From 3107 sp965216225 (GTDB taxonomy: Bacteria > Pseudomonadota > Alphaproteobacteria > Rhodobacterales > Rhodobacteraceae), in contig CBDCFF010000004.1 of assembly GCA_965216225.1 (NCBI GenBank), positions 1-45,271 on the forward strand: 45,271 bases of DNA, in the 5' to 3' direction. The number at the start of each line of letters is the position of its first letter. The stretch's first letter is position 1. The position numbers and the translations under genes were made by a program. This document shows positions 31,646 through 41,507 of this stretch, one piece after another. The notes under the pieces are model-generated. The model saw nothing but the letters and a program-made list of their open reading frames with translations. It was not told where the DNA came from and searched no databases.

Positions 31646-32626
31646 TTACGGTGAACCTCCCCGCGCGCCGGGTGCCTGCCCGGCCCGGTCACGTTGTTTC
31701 CGCGCCGCGATATTCTTGCGTATCAGTTCCCTGTAGAGGGCGCGGATACGGGCGGTGACGGGGCGCTCGAAAGTGCCGACCGGTTTGCCGTCAATCTCTC
31801 TCACCGGGGTCTGGGCGCCGAATGTTCCGGTCAGAAACGCCTCGTCGGCGCCGTAAGCGTCATACAGCGAATAGTTCTTCTCGAAGACCGGAATATCATT
31901 GGCGCGGCAGAGGTCGATGACCTTTTGCCGGGTCACGCCGTTCATGCAGTAATCGCCGGTCGAGGTCCAGACCCCGCCCCGCCGCACGATGAAGAAATTG
32001 CAGGCATTGGTGGTGTTCACGAACCCGTGCGGGTCAAGCATCAGGGCCTCGTCCGCGCCCGCCTGACCGGCTTGCAGGCAGGCGATGATGCAGTTGAGCT
32101 TGGAATGGCTGTTGTATTTTGCATCCTGGCTCATCGGCAGGCCGCGCACCTGCGGGACCGTCGCCAGCCGGACACCCTGATGCCAGAGGGCCTCGGCTGG
32201 CTTTGAATGCTCCATGATGATAACCAGCGTCGGCCCCGACCGGCTGAGCGACGGGTGCTGAAAGGGCTTTGCCTTCACCCCGCGGGTCAGCATCAGGCGG
32301 CAATGCGCATCGTTGGTCATGCCGTTCGCGTCTGTGGTTCGGGTCAGGGCGTCGAGGATGCCGGCCCTGTCCATCCCGATGTCCAGAGAGACCGCCTTGC
32401 AGGCATTGAAGAACCGGTCCATGTGTTCGTCGAAAAACGCCCATTTCCCGTCATGAAGCCGCATTCCCTCCCATATGCCGTCACCCAGCATGAAGCCGGA
32501 ATCGTAGACCGAGACCCTGGCCTCATCCCGATGCACGATCTCGCCATTCACATAGATCATGATGTCGCGGTTGCGGATGTCCTCTTCGGCGTCGTGGGTG
32601 GTGTGGGTGGTGTGGCGGTCGGTCAT
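31646..32626 (-). CDS. Class IV aminotransferase (branched-chain/D-amino-acid aminotransferase family)
   Basis: 326 residues from ATG 32626. Fold type IV pattern: YVNGEIVHRDEARVSVYDSGFMLGDGIWEG near the N-terminus (quoted in part), lysine candidates for the PLP aldimine in AKYNSHSKLN (about residue 167), DEALMLDPHGFVNTTNACNFF with the substrate loop, and GVTRQKVIDLC and DEAFLTGTFG near the C-terminus. Likely transaminates branched-chain or D-amino acids, or acts on a related substrate. It has an unusual His/Thr-rich N-terminal start (MTDRHTTHTTHD). Divergent from putA. Confidence 0.85.
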   Translation of the reverse strand: MTDRHTTHTTHDAEEDIRNRDIMIYVNGEIVHRDEARVSVYDSGFMLGDGIWEGMRLHDGKWAFFDEHMDRFFNACKAVSLDIGMDRAGILDALTRTTDANGMTNDAHCRLMLTRGVKAKPFQHPSLSRSGPTLVIIMEHSKPAEALWHQGVRLATVPQVRGLPMSQDAKYNSHSKLNCIIACLQAGQAGADEALMLDPHGFVNTTNACNFFIVRRGGVWTSTGDYCMNGVTRQKVIDLCRANDIPVFEKNYSLYDAYGADEAFLTGTFGAQTPVREIDGKPVGTFERPVTARIRALYRELIRKNIAARKQRDRAGQAPGARGGSP

Positions 32627-32822
32627 CAATGGCCCCCCGGAGTCTGAGGATACGGTTCCGGTGCAGGCGATCAGGAAATCGTCGGGGATGCAAGACCGCC
32701 CCCGTGTAAAGCGGAAAACCGGAAAACGGGGAAATACAGCCTTTGAACGGAAATTTTCAGGCGATATTCCCTGCAACCGGGTGATAACATGGGCAGGGAT
32801 CAATTGCACCGAAAGTCCGGTC

Positions 32823-35800
32823 ATGCTTACGCAAGAACTTTCCGACCTGCATCGCCGGATCGACGCGAACACCTACGCCGATGAGCGGGAACTGCTGCCG
32901 CGCCTTGTCGCTGAAACCCTGCTTGGCGACGGGGATCGCGCCCGCATCGCCGGGGCCGGGGCCGATCTGGTGCGGCGCATCCGCGCCTCGTCCGATCCCG
33001 GATTGATGGAGGTCTTTCTGACCGAATACGGGCTTTCGACCACTGAGGGCGTGGCCCTGATGTGTCTGGCGGAGGCGCTGTTGCGCGTGCCGGACGCCGA
33101 TACCATCGACGCCCTGATCGAGGACAAGATCGCGCCATCGGACTGGGGCAGGCATCTGGGGCGTTCCTCATCGTCGCTGGTCAATGCCTCGACCTGGGCA
33201 TTGATGCTGACCGGCAAGGTTCTGGACGACCGGGAACCGGGCATCGCCGGCACCCTGCACGGGGCGATCAAACGTCTGGGAGAGCCGGTGATCCGCAGCG
33301 CCGCAGGCCGGGCGATGAAGGAAATGGGCCGCCAGTTCGTGCTGGGCGAAACCATCGGGGCGGCCATGAAACGCGCCGCCGGGATGGAGGCGAAGGGATA
33401 CACCTGTTCCTATGACATGCTGGGCGAAGCGGCGCGGACGGACGCCGACGCGAAGCGCCATCACCTGTCCTGTTCACACGCCATCGCGGCGATAGCGCAG
33501 GCATGTGCCACTGACGACATTCGCGTAAATCCCGGCATCTCGGTAAAGCTCTCCGCCCTGCATCCGCGCCATGAGCCTGCCAGACGCGACCGGGTGCTGG
33601 CGGAACTGGCGCCGCGCGTGCGCTCTCTTGCCCTGCTCGCCGGATCGGCGGGCATGGGCTTCAATATCGACGCCGAGGAGGCCGACCGCCTGTCCCTGTC
33701 GCTGGAGGTGATCGCGGCCGTGCTCGGTGACGGCGCGCTGGCTGGCTGGGACGGGTTCGGCGTGGTCGTGCAGGCCTATGGTCAACGCGCGGGGATCGTC
33801 ATCGACTGGCTTCATGCGCTGGCCGAACATCTGGATCGGCGCATCATGGTGCGGCTGGTAAAGGGCGCCTATTGGGATACCGAGATCAAGCGCGCGCAGG
33901 AAAAGGGGATGGCGGGTTTTCCGGTTTTCACCCGCAAGGCCGCAACCGATGCAAGCTATCTGGCAAACGCCCGCAAGCTTCTGGGCATGACGGGGCGCAT
34001 CTATCCGCAATTCGCGACCCATAACGCGCACACGGTCGCGGCGATTCTGGATATGGCGCCGGACAGGGACGCCTTTGAATTTCAGCGCCTGCACGGGATG
34101 GGAGAGCGTCTGCACGACATCGTGCGGGGCGGGAACGGCACGCGCTGCCGGATCTATGCGCCGGTGGGCGAACATCGCGACCTTCTGGCCTATCTGGTGC
34201 GGCGTCTGCTGGAAAACGGGGCGAACAGTTCCTTCGTGAACCGGATCGTTGACGAAAGCATCGCCCCGGAAGCGGTCGCCGCCGATCCGCTGGCCGAGGT
34301 CGGGGCCTGTCCCGGCGCAACGCCTGTCCCGGCGCTGAAAACCGGGGCGGAACTGTTCGGCAGCGGGCGGCGCAATTCGCGCGGCTGGGATCTGACCGAC
34401 AGGCCGGCCATTGACGCGGTTGATGCCGCGCGGGAGGCGTATCGCGATGCGACATTCGACGCCCGCCCGCTGATTGCCGCGCAGGTGTCGTCGGAAGAAA
34501 TGTTCCCCGTGTACAATCCCGCCGATCCCGCTGACCGTGTGGGCGGCGTCGTCAGGGCCGGTGAGGCCGATGTCGCCGCAGCGCTGGCGGCAGCGACGCC
34601 CTGGAAAGCCGACGCCCGAACCCGCGCCGACACACTCTGCCGGGTGGCGGAGCTTTATGAGGAGAGTTTCGGCCGGTTCTTTGCGATCCTGAGCCGCGAG
34701 GCGGGAAAAACCCCGCCCGACTGCGTAGGCGAACTGCGCGAGGCGGTGGATTTTCTGCGCTATTACGCCGGTGAATGCGAAAGTCTTCGCGCCCCGGCAG
34801 CGGGGCTTTTCACCTGCATTTCGCCCTGGAACTTCCCGCTGGCGATCTTCACCGGCCAGATTGCCGCGGCTTTGGCGGCAGGGAACGGGGTGCTGGCGAA
34901 ACCGGCAGAGCCGACGCCGCTGATCGCTGCGGCGGCTGTCCGGCTGATGCACGCCGCCGGAGTGCCGCGCGAAGCGGTGCAGCTTTTGCCCGGCGACGGG
35001 TCCGTCGTGGGCCGGGCGCTGACCTGTGACCCGCGCATCGGCGGCGTGGCGTTCACCGGCTCCACCGCCACCGCCCGGACAATCCGGCGGGCGATGGCCG
35101 GAGCTCTCGACCCGTCCGCAGCGCTGATCGCCGAGACCGGCGGGCTGAATGCGATGATCGTGGATTCGACCGCGTTGCCGGAACAGGCGGTTCAGGCGAT
35201 CGTCGAATCGGCGTTCCAGTCGGCCGGTCAGCGATGCTCTGCCCTGCGCTGCCTTTATGTGCAGGAGGACATTGCCGATCACCTGCTGGAAATGCTTTTC
35301 GGCGCGATGGATGAACTGTCGCTGGGCACGCCGTGGCGCCTCTCGACGGATGTCGGCCCGGTCATCAGTGAAGCCGCGCGGCACGAGATCGCCCGCCATG
35401 TCGCACGGGCGCGCGCCGAAGGCCGGGTGCTGAAGGAGCTTGCCCGGCCGGGAACCGGCCATTTCGCTGCCCCTGTCGCCATCCGCGTGCGCGGGATCGA
35501 GGAGATAACGCACGAGGTTTTCGGCCCGGTCCTGCATGTCGCGACATTCAGGGCCGATGAGATCGACGCCGTGATTGCGGCGATCAACGCGACCGGCTAC
35601 GGGTTGACCTTTGGTCTGCATACACGGATCGACGCCCGCGTTCAGCATGTGGTGGAGCGCCTGCGTGTGGGCAACATCTATGTGAACCGCAACCAGATCG
35701 GCGCGATTGTCGGCAGTCAGCCGTTCGGCGGCGCGGGCCTGTCGGGCACCGGCCCCAAGGCGGGCGGGCCGCACTATCTGCCACGCTTCACCCGTTCCGG

Positions 35801-36284
35801 CGCCGCCGCCGCAGACGCCTCATCCGATCCTGCCGCCGATCCTGCCGCCGTTCAGGCGCTGATCCGCGAGGCGCAACCGGGGATGGTTCCCCTGAAAACC
35901 CTTGTCCTGCCCGGACCGACCGGAGAATCGAACAGGCTCTCGCTTTTTGCGCGCACGCCGGTTCTGTGCCTTGGACCGGGGGCAGAGGCCACGACGGCGC
36001 AGGCCGGGGCGGTAAGGGGTCTTGGCGGCATCGCGGTCAGGGCGGACGGGCTGCCGACAGGGGCGCTCGGAACCCTGAGCGGATTTTCCGGGGCGCTCTA
36101 CTGGGGGCCTGCCGATCAGGCCCGCGCGCGCCTGCGGGTGCTTGCGGAACGCAGCGGCCCGATCCTGCCTCTGATCACCGGCCGGCCGGATACCTGCCAT
36201 GTCCTGCAAGAGCGTCACGTCTGCGTGGACACCACCGCCGCCGGTGGCAACGTGGCGCTGCTGGCCGCCACGGGCGGGGGATAA
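32823..36284 (+). CDS. putA: Bifunctional proline dehydrogenase / L-glutamate gamma-semialdehyde dehydrogenase
   Basis: 1153 residues. The N-terminal FAD-dependent proline dehydrogenase has VRLVKGAYWDTEIKRAQ (about residue 345), FNIDAEEADRLSLSLEV and QFATHNAHT. The aldehyde dehydrogenase domain has CISPWNFPLAIFTGQIAAAL, GGVAFTGSTATARTI, the general-base Glu in LIAETGGLNAM (about 769) and the nucleophile Cys in FQSAGQRCSALRC (about 804). No ribbon-helix-helix DNA-binding start, so it is the short, non-repressor PutA. The C-terminus contains the extra ALDH-superfamily-like domain. Starts at ATG 32823 (earlier in-frame codons lack homology). It converts proline to glutamate. Confidence 0.95.
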   Translation: MLTQELSDLHRRIDANTYADERELLPRLVAETLLGDGDRARIAGAGADLVRRIRASSDPGLMEVFLTEYGLSTTEGVALMCLAEALLRVPDADTIDALIEDKIAPSDWGRHLGRSSSSLVNASTWALMLTGKVLDDREPGIAGTLHGAIKRLGEPVIRSAAGRAMKEMGRQFVLGETIGAAMKRAAGMEAKGYTCSYDMLGEAARTDADAKRHHLSCSHAIAAIAQACATDDIRVNPGISVKLSALHPRHEPARRDRVLAELAPRVRSLALLAGSAGMGFNIDAEEADRLSLSLEVIAAVLGDGALAGWDGFGVVVQAYGQRAGIVIDWLHALAEHLDRRIMVRLVKGAYWDTEIKRAQEKGMAGFPVFTRKAATDASYLANARKLLGMTGRIYPQFATHNAHTVAAILDMAPDRDAFEFQRLHGMGERLHDIVRGGNGTRCRIYAPVGEHRDLLAYLVRRLLENGANSSFVNRIVDESIAPEAVAADPLAEVGACPGATPVPALKTGAELFGSGRRNSRGWDLTDRPAIDAVDAAREAYRDATFDARPLIAAQVSSEEMFPVYNPADPADRVGGVVRAGEADVAAALAAATPWKADARTRADTLCRVAELYEESFGRFFAILSREAGKTPPDCVGELREAVDFLRYYAGECESLRAPAAGLFTCISPWNFPLAIFTGQIAAALAAGNGVLAKPAEPTPLIAAAAVRLMHAAGVPREAVQLLPGDGSVVGRALTCDPRIGGVAFTGSTATARTIRRAMAGALDPSAALIAETGGLNAMIVDSTALPEQAVQAIVESAFQSAGQRCSALRCLYVQEDIADHLLEMLFGAMDELSLGTPWRLSTDVGPVISEAARHEIARHVARARAEGRVLKELARPGTGHFAAPVAIRVRGIEEITHEVFGPVLHVATFRADEIDAVIAAINATGYGLTFGLHTRIDARVQHVVERLRVGNIYVNRNQIGAIVGSQPFGGAGLSGTGPKAGGPHYLPRFTRSGAAAADASSDPAADPAAVQALIREAQPGMVPLKTLVLPGPTGESNRLSLFARTPVLCLGPGAEATTAQAGAVRGLGGIAVRADGLPTGALGTLSGFSGALYWGPADQARARLRVLAERSGPILPLITGRPDTCHVLQERHVCVDTTAAGGNVALLAATGGG

Positions 36285-36323
36285 CCGCTTGACCCCCCTT
36301 GCGGATTGAACCAACCTCCGGCC

Positions 36324-37070
36324 ATGCTCCCGATCCGCGACCATAACCCTTCGGAATGCAGACCCTTTGTCACCTGGGCGCTGATCGCGATCAACGTCGC
36401 GGTGTTTGCCGGCTACTGGCATCTGTTTCAGGATGACCGCCGGTTGATCCTGTTCTACCACGACTGGGCGCTGACCCCGGTTCTTGTCTCTCATGGAGAG
36501 AAGCCGTACACGATCCTGTCCTCCATGTTCCTGCATGGCGGGGTGCTGCACCTGGCGGGCAACATGCTGTTTCTGTGGATATTCGGTGACAACATGGAAG
36601 ATGAGCTGGGCCATCCCGGCTTTCTCGCCTTCTACCTCGCCTCGGGCGCGGCGGCGGGGCTTGCGCATGTCCTGTACACCCCCGGATCGCCGGCCCCCCT
36701 GGTCGGAGCGTCGGGCGCGATTGCGGGTGTCATGGGGGGATACATGCTGCTGTTTCCCAAGGCGAAGGTCGATATTCTTTTCATCTTCATCATCATCGCC
36801 AAGGTCATCCCGGTGCCCGCCTGGGTCATGCTGGGGGCATGGTTCGCGCTTCAGGTCATCAACGGCGCGGCTTCGGGCGGCGACGGCGGAGGCATCGCCC
36901 ACTGGGCCCATGCCGGCGGCTTTGTCATCGGTTTCGTCCTGACGCTGCCCGGCTGGATGCGCCGGGGCGGCAGCGCCTTCTGGGATCGCACCCATGGCCA
37001 CCCGCCCCACCCCGAAACACGCTACCGGATGGCGCGAACATCGGTTCCGACAGTGCGGAGGCGCAAATGA
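36324..37070 (+). CDS. Rhomboid-family intramembrane serine protease
   Basis: 248 residues from ATG 36324. Rhomboid signatures: FLHGGVLHLAGNMLFLWIFG, the catalytic serine in VGASGAIAGVMGGY (GASG) and the catalytic histidine in IAHWAHAGGFVIGF. Six or so membrane segments. Cleaves transmembrane helices of unknown substrates. The stop overlaps the next gene by ATGA. A TTG at 36306 is a possible but less likely start. Confidence 0.9.
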   Translation: MLPIRDHNPSECRPFVTWALIAINVAVFAGYWHLFQDDRRLILFYHDWALTPVLVSHGEKPYTILSSMFLHGGVLHLAGNMLFLWIFGDNMEDELGHPGFLAFYLASGAAAGLAHVLYTPGSPAPLVGASGAIAGVMGGYMLLFPKAKVDILFIFIIIAKVIPVPAWVMLGAWFALQVINGAASGGDGGGIAHWAHAGGFVIGFVLTLPGWMRRGGSAFWDRTHGHPPHPETRYRMARTSVPTVRRRK

Positions 37071-37336
37071 AGCTGACCTGCCATTGCGGCGCGGTGGAAC
37101 TGGACGTGACGCTCAGCGACGGTCTGAAAACCGCGCGGCGTTGCGATTGTTCCTTCTGCCGGCGGCGCGGCGCGATTGCGGTGACGGCCCCCCTCGACGG
37201 GGTGAAGATCGTGCGCGGCGAAGACAGGCTGACGCTCTATCAATGGGGCACCGGGACGGCGAAACTGTTCCATCCCGGACGATCAGATAGACCCTCGCCG
37301 TTCTGGCCTGTTTATGGCAAGATCGGTCCTGCGTGA
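37067..37336 (+). pseudogene. GFA/CENP-V-domain protein, truncated by IS481
   Basis: Starts MKLTCHCGAVELDV with the zinc ligands CHC and RRCDCSFC of the GFA (glutathione-dependent formaldehyde-activating enzyme-like) family. GEDRLTLYQWGTGTAK follows, and then IS481 begins at 37266. The frame continues 24 codons into the IS and stops at 37336. The second pair of zinc cysteines and the C-terminal half are gone. It was the second gene of the rhomboid operon. Non-functional as it stands. Confidence 0.87.
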
Positions 37337-38322
37337 GATTCGGGACGGGAGCAAGACATGCTGATTTCGTCGCACAAGCAGGCGACGACGACGCCGAAGA
37401 TCAGGGCCGCGATCCAGGCGAGCAAAGACCCCGCGTGGATCGTGGCCGAGCGCTATGGCATCTCGGAGCAGACCGTCTGGAGACACCGTCCATGATCGGA
37501 GCCACACGGTGCACAGGTTGCAGACCACACTCACGCCAGCACAGGAGGCCGTGGCGGTCTCGCTGAGGAAGACGCTGCTGCTGCCGCTCGACGACCTGCT
37601 CGCCGTGGTCCGCGAGTTTCTCAACCCGAACGTCTCGCGCTCCGGGCTGGATCGATGCCTGCGCCGATGCCTGCGCCGTCATGGGGTCGGCTCCCTCCGT
37701 GACCTGAAGCCGAAGGTGGCGAAGCCCGCGCACAAGCCTTTCAAGACATACGAGCCCGGCGACATCCACATCGACGTGAAATACCTGCCGCAGATGGCCG
37801 ATGAGGAGAAGCGCCGGTATCTGTTCGTCGTGATCGACCGGACCACCCGCCGGGTCTTCGTGCGCATCTACCCAGTGAAGACTGCGGCCAACGCCCGCCG
37901 GTTCCTGCGCGATCTGGAGCGCGCCGCCCCGATGCGGATCACCCGCGTGCTGACGGACAATGGCAAGGAGTTCACCGACAGGCTCTTCGGCCTTCGCCGC
38001 CGCGCCGCGACCGGCAATCACGAGTTCGACCGCCTCTGCGCCGGGTTCGGGATCGAGCATCGCCTGGCCCCACCGATGCGGCCGCAGACCAACGGCATGG
38101 TCGAGCGTTTCAACGGTCGGATCGAGGACGTGCTCCGGAGCCACCGTTTCCGCAGCGGCGAGGACCTCGAACAGACGCTTCTCCGCTACGTCCACCTCTA
38201 CAACGACCAGTTGCCGCAATCCGTTCTGAAAGGCCGCACGCCAATTGATGCGCTCAAGGACTGGCATCGAGAAAAGCCCGAGCTCTTCAGAAAGCAGCCA
38301 TGCAATCATACGGGATGTGACA
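37266..38322 (+). mobile_element. IS481-family element with frameshifted transposase
   Basis: Imperfect inverted ends: TGTTCCATCCCGGACGAT at 37266 and the complement of TGTCACATCCCGTATGAT at 38322. The transposase starts at ATG 37358 (MLISSHKQATTTPKIRAA ... GISEQTVW), shifts frame near 37485, then reads RSHTVHRLQTTLTP, the DDE core (DIHIDVKYLPQM, LTDNGKEFTDRLF, QTNGMVERFNGRIEDVL) and YNDQLPQS. No target duplication is visible, because the right flank is a stub of another IS. Confidence 0.88.
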
Positions 38323-38327
38323 GCTAG
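37358..38327 (+). pseudogene. IS481 transposase, frameshifted and with a 12-bp internal duplication
   Basis: The HTH part (37358-~37485) and the catalytic part are in different frames; the first frame stops at TGA shortly after EQTVWRHRP. In the second part GATGCCTGCGCC is repeated directly (about 37652-37675), giving RCLRRCLRRHG where one RCLRRHG is expected. The D, D and E of the DDE triad are present in the second frame. The gene runs to TAG at 38325-38327, outside the IS end. Not functional unless frameshifting occurs. Confidence 0.85.
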
Positions 38328-38349
38328 AGTCCTTCACATTTTGACTGAA
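38325..38349. mobile_element. Solo end of the second-type IS630
   Basis: TA followed by 23 bases identical to the left end of the IS630 at 8975 (starting GAGTCCTTCACATTTTG). Nothing else of that element follows; IS3 begins two bases later. A second IS630 of this type therefore once sat here and was removed by IS3 insertion plus deletion. Confidence 0.85.
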
Positions 38350-38403
38350 CTGAAGTGGTCCGGAAATTTGGACAGTCAGCCAAGGTGCATCCCAACCAGA
38401 AGA

Positions 38404-38694
38404 ATGGATACACAAATGACCAGGAGACGGAGTTTTTCGGACAAATTCAAAGCTACGGTGGCGCTTGAGGCGTTGCGTGGTGACAAGACTTGGCAAGAGA
38501 TTGCCGCGAAGCACAGGAACCACCCGACGCAGGTTACCACCTGGAAGCGCCAGGCGATTGACGGCCTGACGGGCGTGTTCTGCTACAAGGTCAGGCGGGT
38601 CGAGGACAATGAGGCGGAAGTGAAAGAGCTACATGCGAAGATCGGGAAGCTGGCGGTCGAGAACGATTTTTTGTCACAGGGGCTCAAAAGATGA
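38404..38694 (+). CDS. IS3-family transposase OrfA
   Basis: 96 residues. Helix-turn-helix region FSDKFKATVALEALRGDKTW and IAAKHRNHPTQVTTWKRQ, then a coiled-coil/leucine zipper (AEVKELHAKIGKLAVENDFL). AAAAG near the end and the ATGA overlap with orfB suit the -1 programmed frameshift that makes OrfAB in this family. Intact. Confidence 0.88.
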   Translation: MDTQMTRRRSFSDKFKATVALEALRGDKTWQEIAAKHRNHPTQVTTWKRQAIDGLTGVFCYKVRRVEDNEAEVKELHAKIGKLAVENDFLSQGLKR

Positions 38695-39188
38695 GCCCGT
38701 CTGAACGCAGGGAAATGGTCCGTGATGGCCACACCGGCCTGAGCTTGACCCGACAGTGCAAGCTGCTGCTGATCAGCCGATCTTCGCTGTATTACACACC
38801 GGTTGGCATCGATGCTGCGACCTTGAAACTGATGAACGAGATCGACCGTGTGTTCACCAAATACCCGTTCTTTGGCAGCCGCCAGATTGCGGCATACTTG
38901 CCTCGAAACGGGTTCCAGGCAGGCCGTCATCGTGTGCGCCGCCTGATGGGCATCATGGGGCTGCAAGCCCTCTACAAGGGACCCGACACCAGCAAGAAGC
39001 ACCCTCAGCACCCGATCTATCCGTATCTGCTGAGAAAGCTGTCGATCACGCGCCCGAACCACGTTTGGTGCAGCGATATAACCTGCATCCCTGTGCGGCG
39101 CGGGTTCCTCTATCTGGTCGCGATCATGGACTGGGCCACGCGCAAGGTGCTGTCCTGGCGGTTGTCAAACACGCTGGATGCCAGCTTC
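38691..39188 (+). pseudogene. IS3-family transposase OrfB, N-terminal part
   Basis: MSPSERREMVRDGHTGLSLT, then CKLLLISRSSLYYTP, FFGSRQIAAYL and the first catalytic Asp in VWCSDITCIPVRRGFLYLV with the following MDWATRKVLSW. It is broken after TLDASF by the left end of IS66 (39189); a few IS66-derived codons and a TGA at 39201-39203 follow. The catalytic domain resumes beyond the nested elements at 44264. Confidence 0.87.
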
Positions 39189-39234
39189 GTGACCGTTCGG
39201 TGAAGGAGCCCTGGCGTACTGCCGGTCGTCCCGG

Positions 39235-40570
39235 TTACGCTGCTGATGCAGCGTAACGCCAGGGCATCAGCTCGTCCAGCCGAGTGATCTTGTGATCCGC
39301 GATGCGGGCGAGAACCCATGTGAGCCAGGCTTGTGGATCGACTTTATCAAGCTTTGCCGTTTCGATCAGGGTGTAGGCGATGGCCATGGCTTTGCCACCG
39401 CCCTCGGAACCGGCGAACATCCAATTTTTGCGACCTGTGGCGACAGGTTTTATGGCGCGTTCGGCGATGTTGTTGTCCGCTTCCAGAAAGCCATGGTTCA
39501 AATAACCGCGTGCCTTTGGCAAACGACCAAGGGCATAACGGATCGCCTGGGCCAGAGGCGACTTGCCAGATATATTTGGCAACTGCGCGTGTAACCAGGT
39601 CTCAAGTTCATCGAAGATCGGTTTTGCCTTTTCCTGACGGATGGCAACGCGCTCTTCAGACGGTTTGCCACGCGCCTCTTTCTCGACGGCATAGAGTTCC
39701 GCGGTCCGGCGGAGGGCTTCTTCGGCAATCGATGAGCCTTGCGCGGCAAAGATGTCTACAAACTTGCGTCTGACGTGCGCCAAACAAGCCATCTCCTGGG
39801 CCTTGTCCTCACCGAATACCCCGTTGAAGCCGGAATACCCGTCCGCATGGACCCAGCCTTTGTAGCCGGAGAGATGTGAGACGGGATGTTCGCCCTTGCG
39901 ATCAATCGTGAACTGATACCACGCGCAGGGCGGTGATGATCCAGACCATGGTCGTTCATCGCGAACACAGGTCCGGACACGGGCGGTCCTGGTCTTCTTG
40001 TTGCCGGGGGCCTGCATTTTAACAGGCGTATCATCAGCGAAGATGGCCGCGCCTCGGCGGACCATTCGGCCAATGGTGTCAGCCGGAGGTTCCAGAAGCG
40101 CGGTGGAGCCGCCAACCCAATTGGTCAGAGTTGATCGATCAAGATCAACGCCTTCACGGGCGTATATTTGCGACTGACGGTAGAGCGGCAGGTGGTCCGC
40201 GTATTTGCTGACCAACACGTGCGCCAGCAGCCCCGGTCCCGGGCGGCCACGTTCGATCGGGCGCGATGGCAGCGGCGATTGGACAATGGCCTCGCAACAG
40301 GAACAGGCCATACGCGGACGCACGATCCGGTTCACGACAAAACGCCCCGGTTTGTATTCCAACTCCTCGGTCACGTCCTCACCGAGCCTCTTCAACGCCC
40401 CACCGCAACGTCGGCAGTCCTCGCCCGGCGACAAGACCTCTTCGTGCCGGTCCAGATGATCGGGCAAGGGCTTGCGGCTGTGCCGGCGGGCCGGTTTGTC
40501 CGTTTCAGGCGTTGGAGCAGGCGCCGCCTGTTCTCCAGCGGCTTCGGCAATCGCCTCATCTTCCCGGAAG
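39235..40570 (-). pseudogene. IS66 TnpC, C-terminal main part
   Basis: Leftward: FREDEAIAEAAGEQAAPAP, the zinc-finger region CRRCGGALKRLGEDVTEEL and CSCCEA, LLAHVLVSKYADHLPLYRQ, the catalytic segments IFADDTPVKMQ and WVHADGYSGFN, and ADNNIAERAIKP. Stop TAA at 39235. Cut from its N-terminus by the IS21 at 40571-43210. Joining to 43211-43395 after removing one AAG restores LDQLNPVFREDEAIAEAAG in frame. Confidence 0.9.
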
Positions 40571-40697
40571 TGTAGCGCGACAATCAAGATGAGAAGTGCG
40601 CGTCAATCAGGATGAGAATCCTTGGTCGCGACGTTTGGGACGATGCCGGGCTTTTGTGCCGCGATCAAGGGGTTTGTTTTTTGATTGTCGCGGAGCG

Positions 40698-41507
40698 TCA
40701 ATCAGCTTTGGTGTTTTCCGGTGTGGCTTTTTGTGCAGGCCTTCCCGGCCCCTTTGCCTTTTGTGCTGCTCTTCGCCGGTAGCTTTCGACATTCATCTCG
40801 AAGATGGTTGCGTGGTGCACGAGCCTGTCGACGGCGGCCAATGTCATGGCCGGGTCTGGAAAAATCGCATTCCACTCCCCGAAGGGCTGGTTGGCCGTGA
40901 TCAACATTGAGCGGCGTTCATATCTCGCGCTGATGAGTTCGAAGAGCACACTGGTTTCAGCCTGATCCTTGGTGACGTAGGTGATGTCATCGAGGATCAG
41001 CAGATGGAATTTGTCGAGCTTTGCAATGGCACTTTCGAGGACGAGATCGCGGCGGGCCTGTTGGAGTTTCTGGACCAGATCGGTGGTGCGGCTGAATAGG
41101 ACGCGGTAGCCTTGCTCGACAAGGGCGAGCCCGATGGCTGAGCCGAGATGTGATTTGCCCACACCTGGCGGCCCAAACAGCAGGATGTTGCCGCCCTTTC
41201 CGATCCAGCTGTCGCCAGCGGTGATCGCACTGACATGGGCCTTGGACAGCATGGGGACGGCTGTGAAGTCGAAGGTGTCGATCGTTTTTCCGGGCAACAG
41301 GCGTGCCTGTGCGAGATGTCGCTCGATACGACGGCGATCTCGTTCAGCCAGTTCATGCTCCACCAGGGTGCTGAGCATCCGAGCGGCGGGCCAGCCTTCC
41401 TTGTCGGCTTGTTCCGCAAAGCGCGGCCATAGCGCCTTGATGGCTGGCAAGCGCAATTCGGTCAGAGCCAAGGTTAGGCGGGCGGTATCGGTCTGGGGCG
41501 ATGTCAT
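40698..41507 (-). CDS. istB: IS21 helper ATPase IstB (right copy)
   Basis: Protein identical to the left-copy IstB: Walker A GPPGVGKSHLG, Walker B LLILDDITYV, basic C-terminal tail. Overlaps istA by 4 bp. Intact and in a complete element, so this is the copy expected to be active. Confidence 0.93.
   Translation of the reverse strand: MTSPQTDTARLTLALTELRLPAIKALWPRFAEQADKEGWPAARMLSTLVEHELAERDRRRIERHLAQARLLPGKTIDTFDFTAVPMLSKAHVSAITAGDSWIGKGGNILLFGPPGVGKSHLGSAIGLALVEQGYRVLFSRTTDLVQKLQQARRDLVLESAIAKLDKFHLLILDDITYVTKDQAETSVLFELISARYERRSMLITANQPFGEWNAIFPDPAMTLAAVDRLVHHATIFEMNVESYRRRAAQKAKGPGRPAQKATPENTKAD

Noticed and set aside
33474..35774. 766-codon leftward open frame opposite putA
   Set aside because: Mirror of a GC-rich coding frame; composition is Arg/Gly/Pro-rich without domains, while the + strand frame is clearly PutA.
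35820..37010. 396-codon leftward frame over the putA end and rhomboid gene
   Set aside because: Low-complexity Arg/Gly/Asp-rich sequence without motifs; covers two real genes on the other strand.
37333..37566. Rightward frame beginning at the GFA/IS481 junction
   Set aside because: A frame-shadow within the IS481 transposase start; no family similarity.
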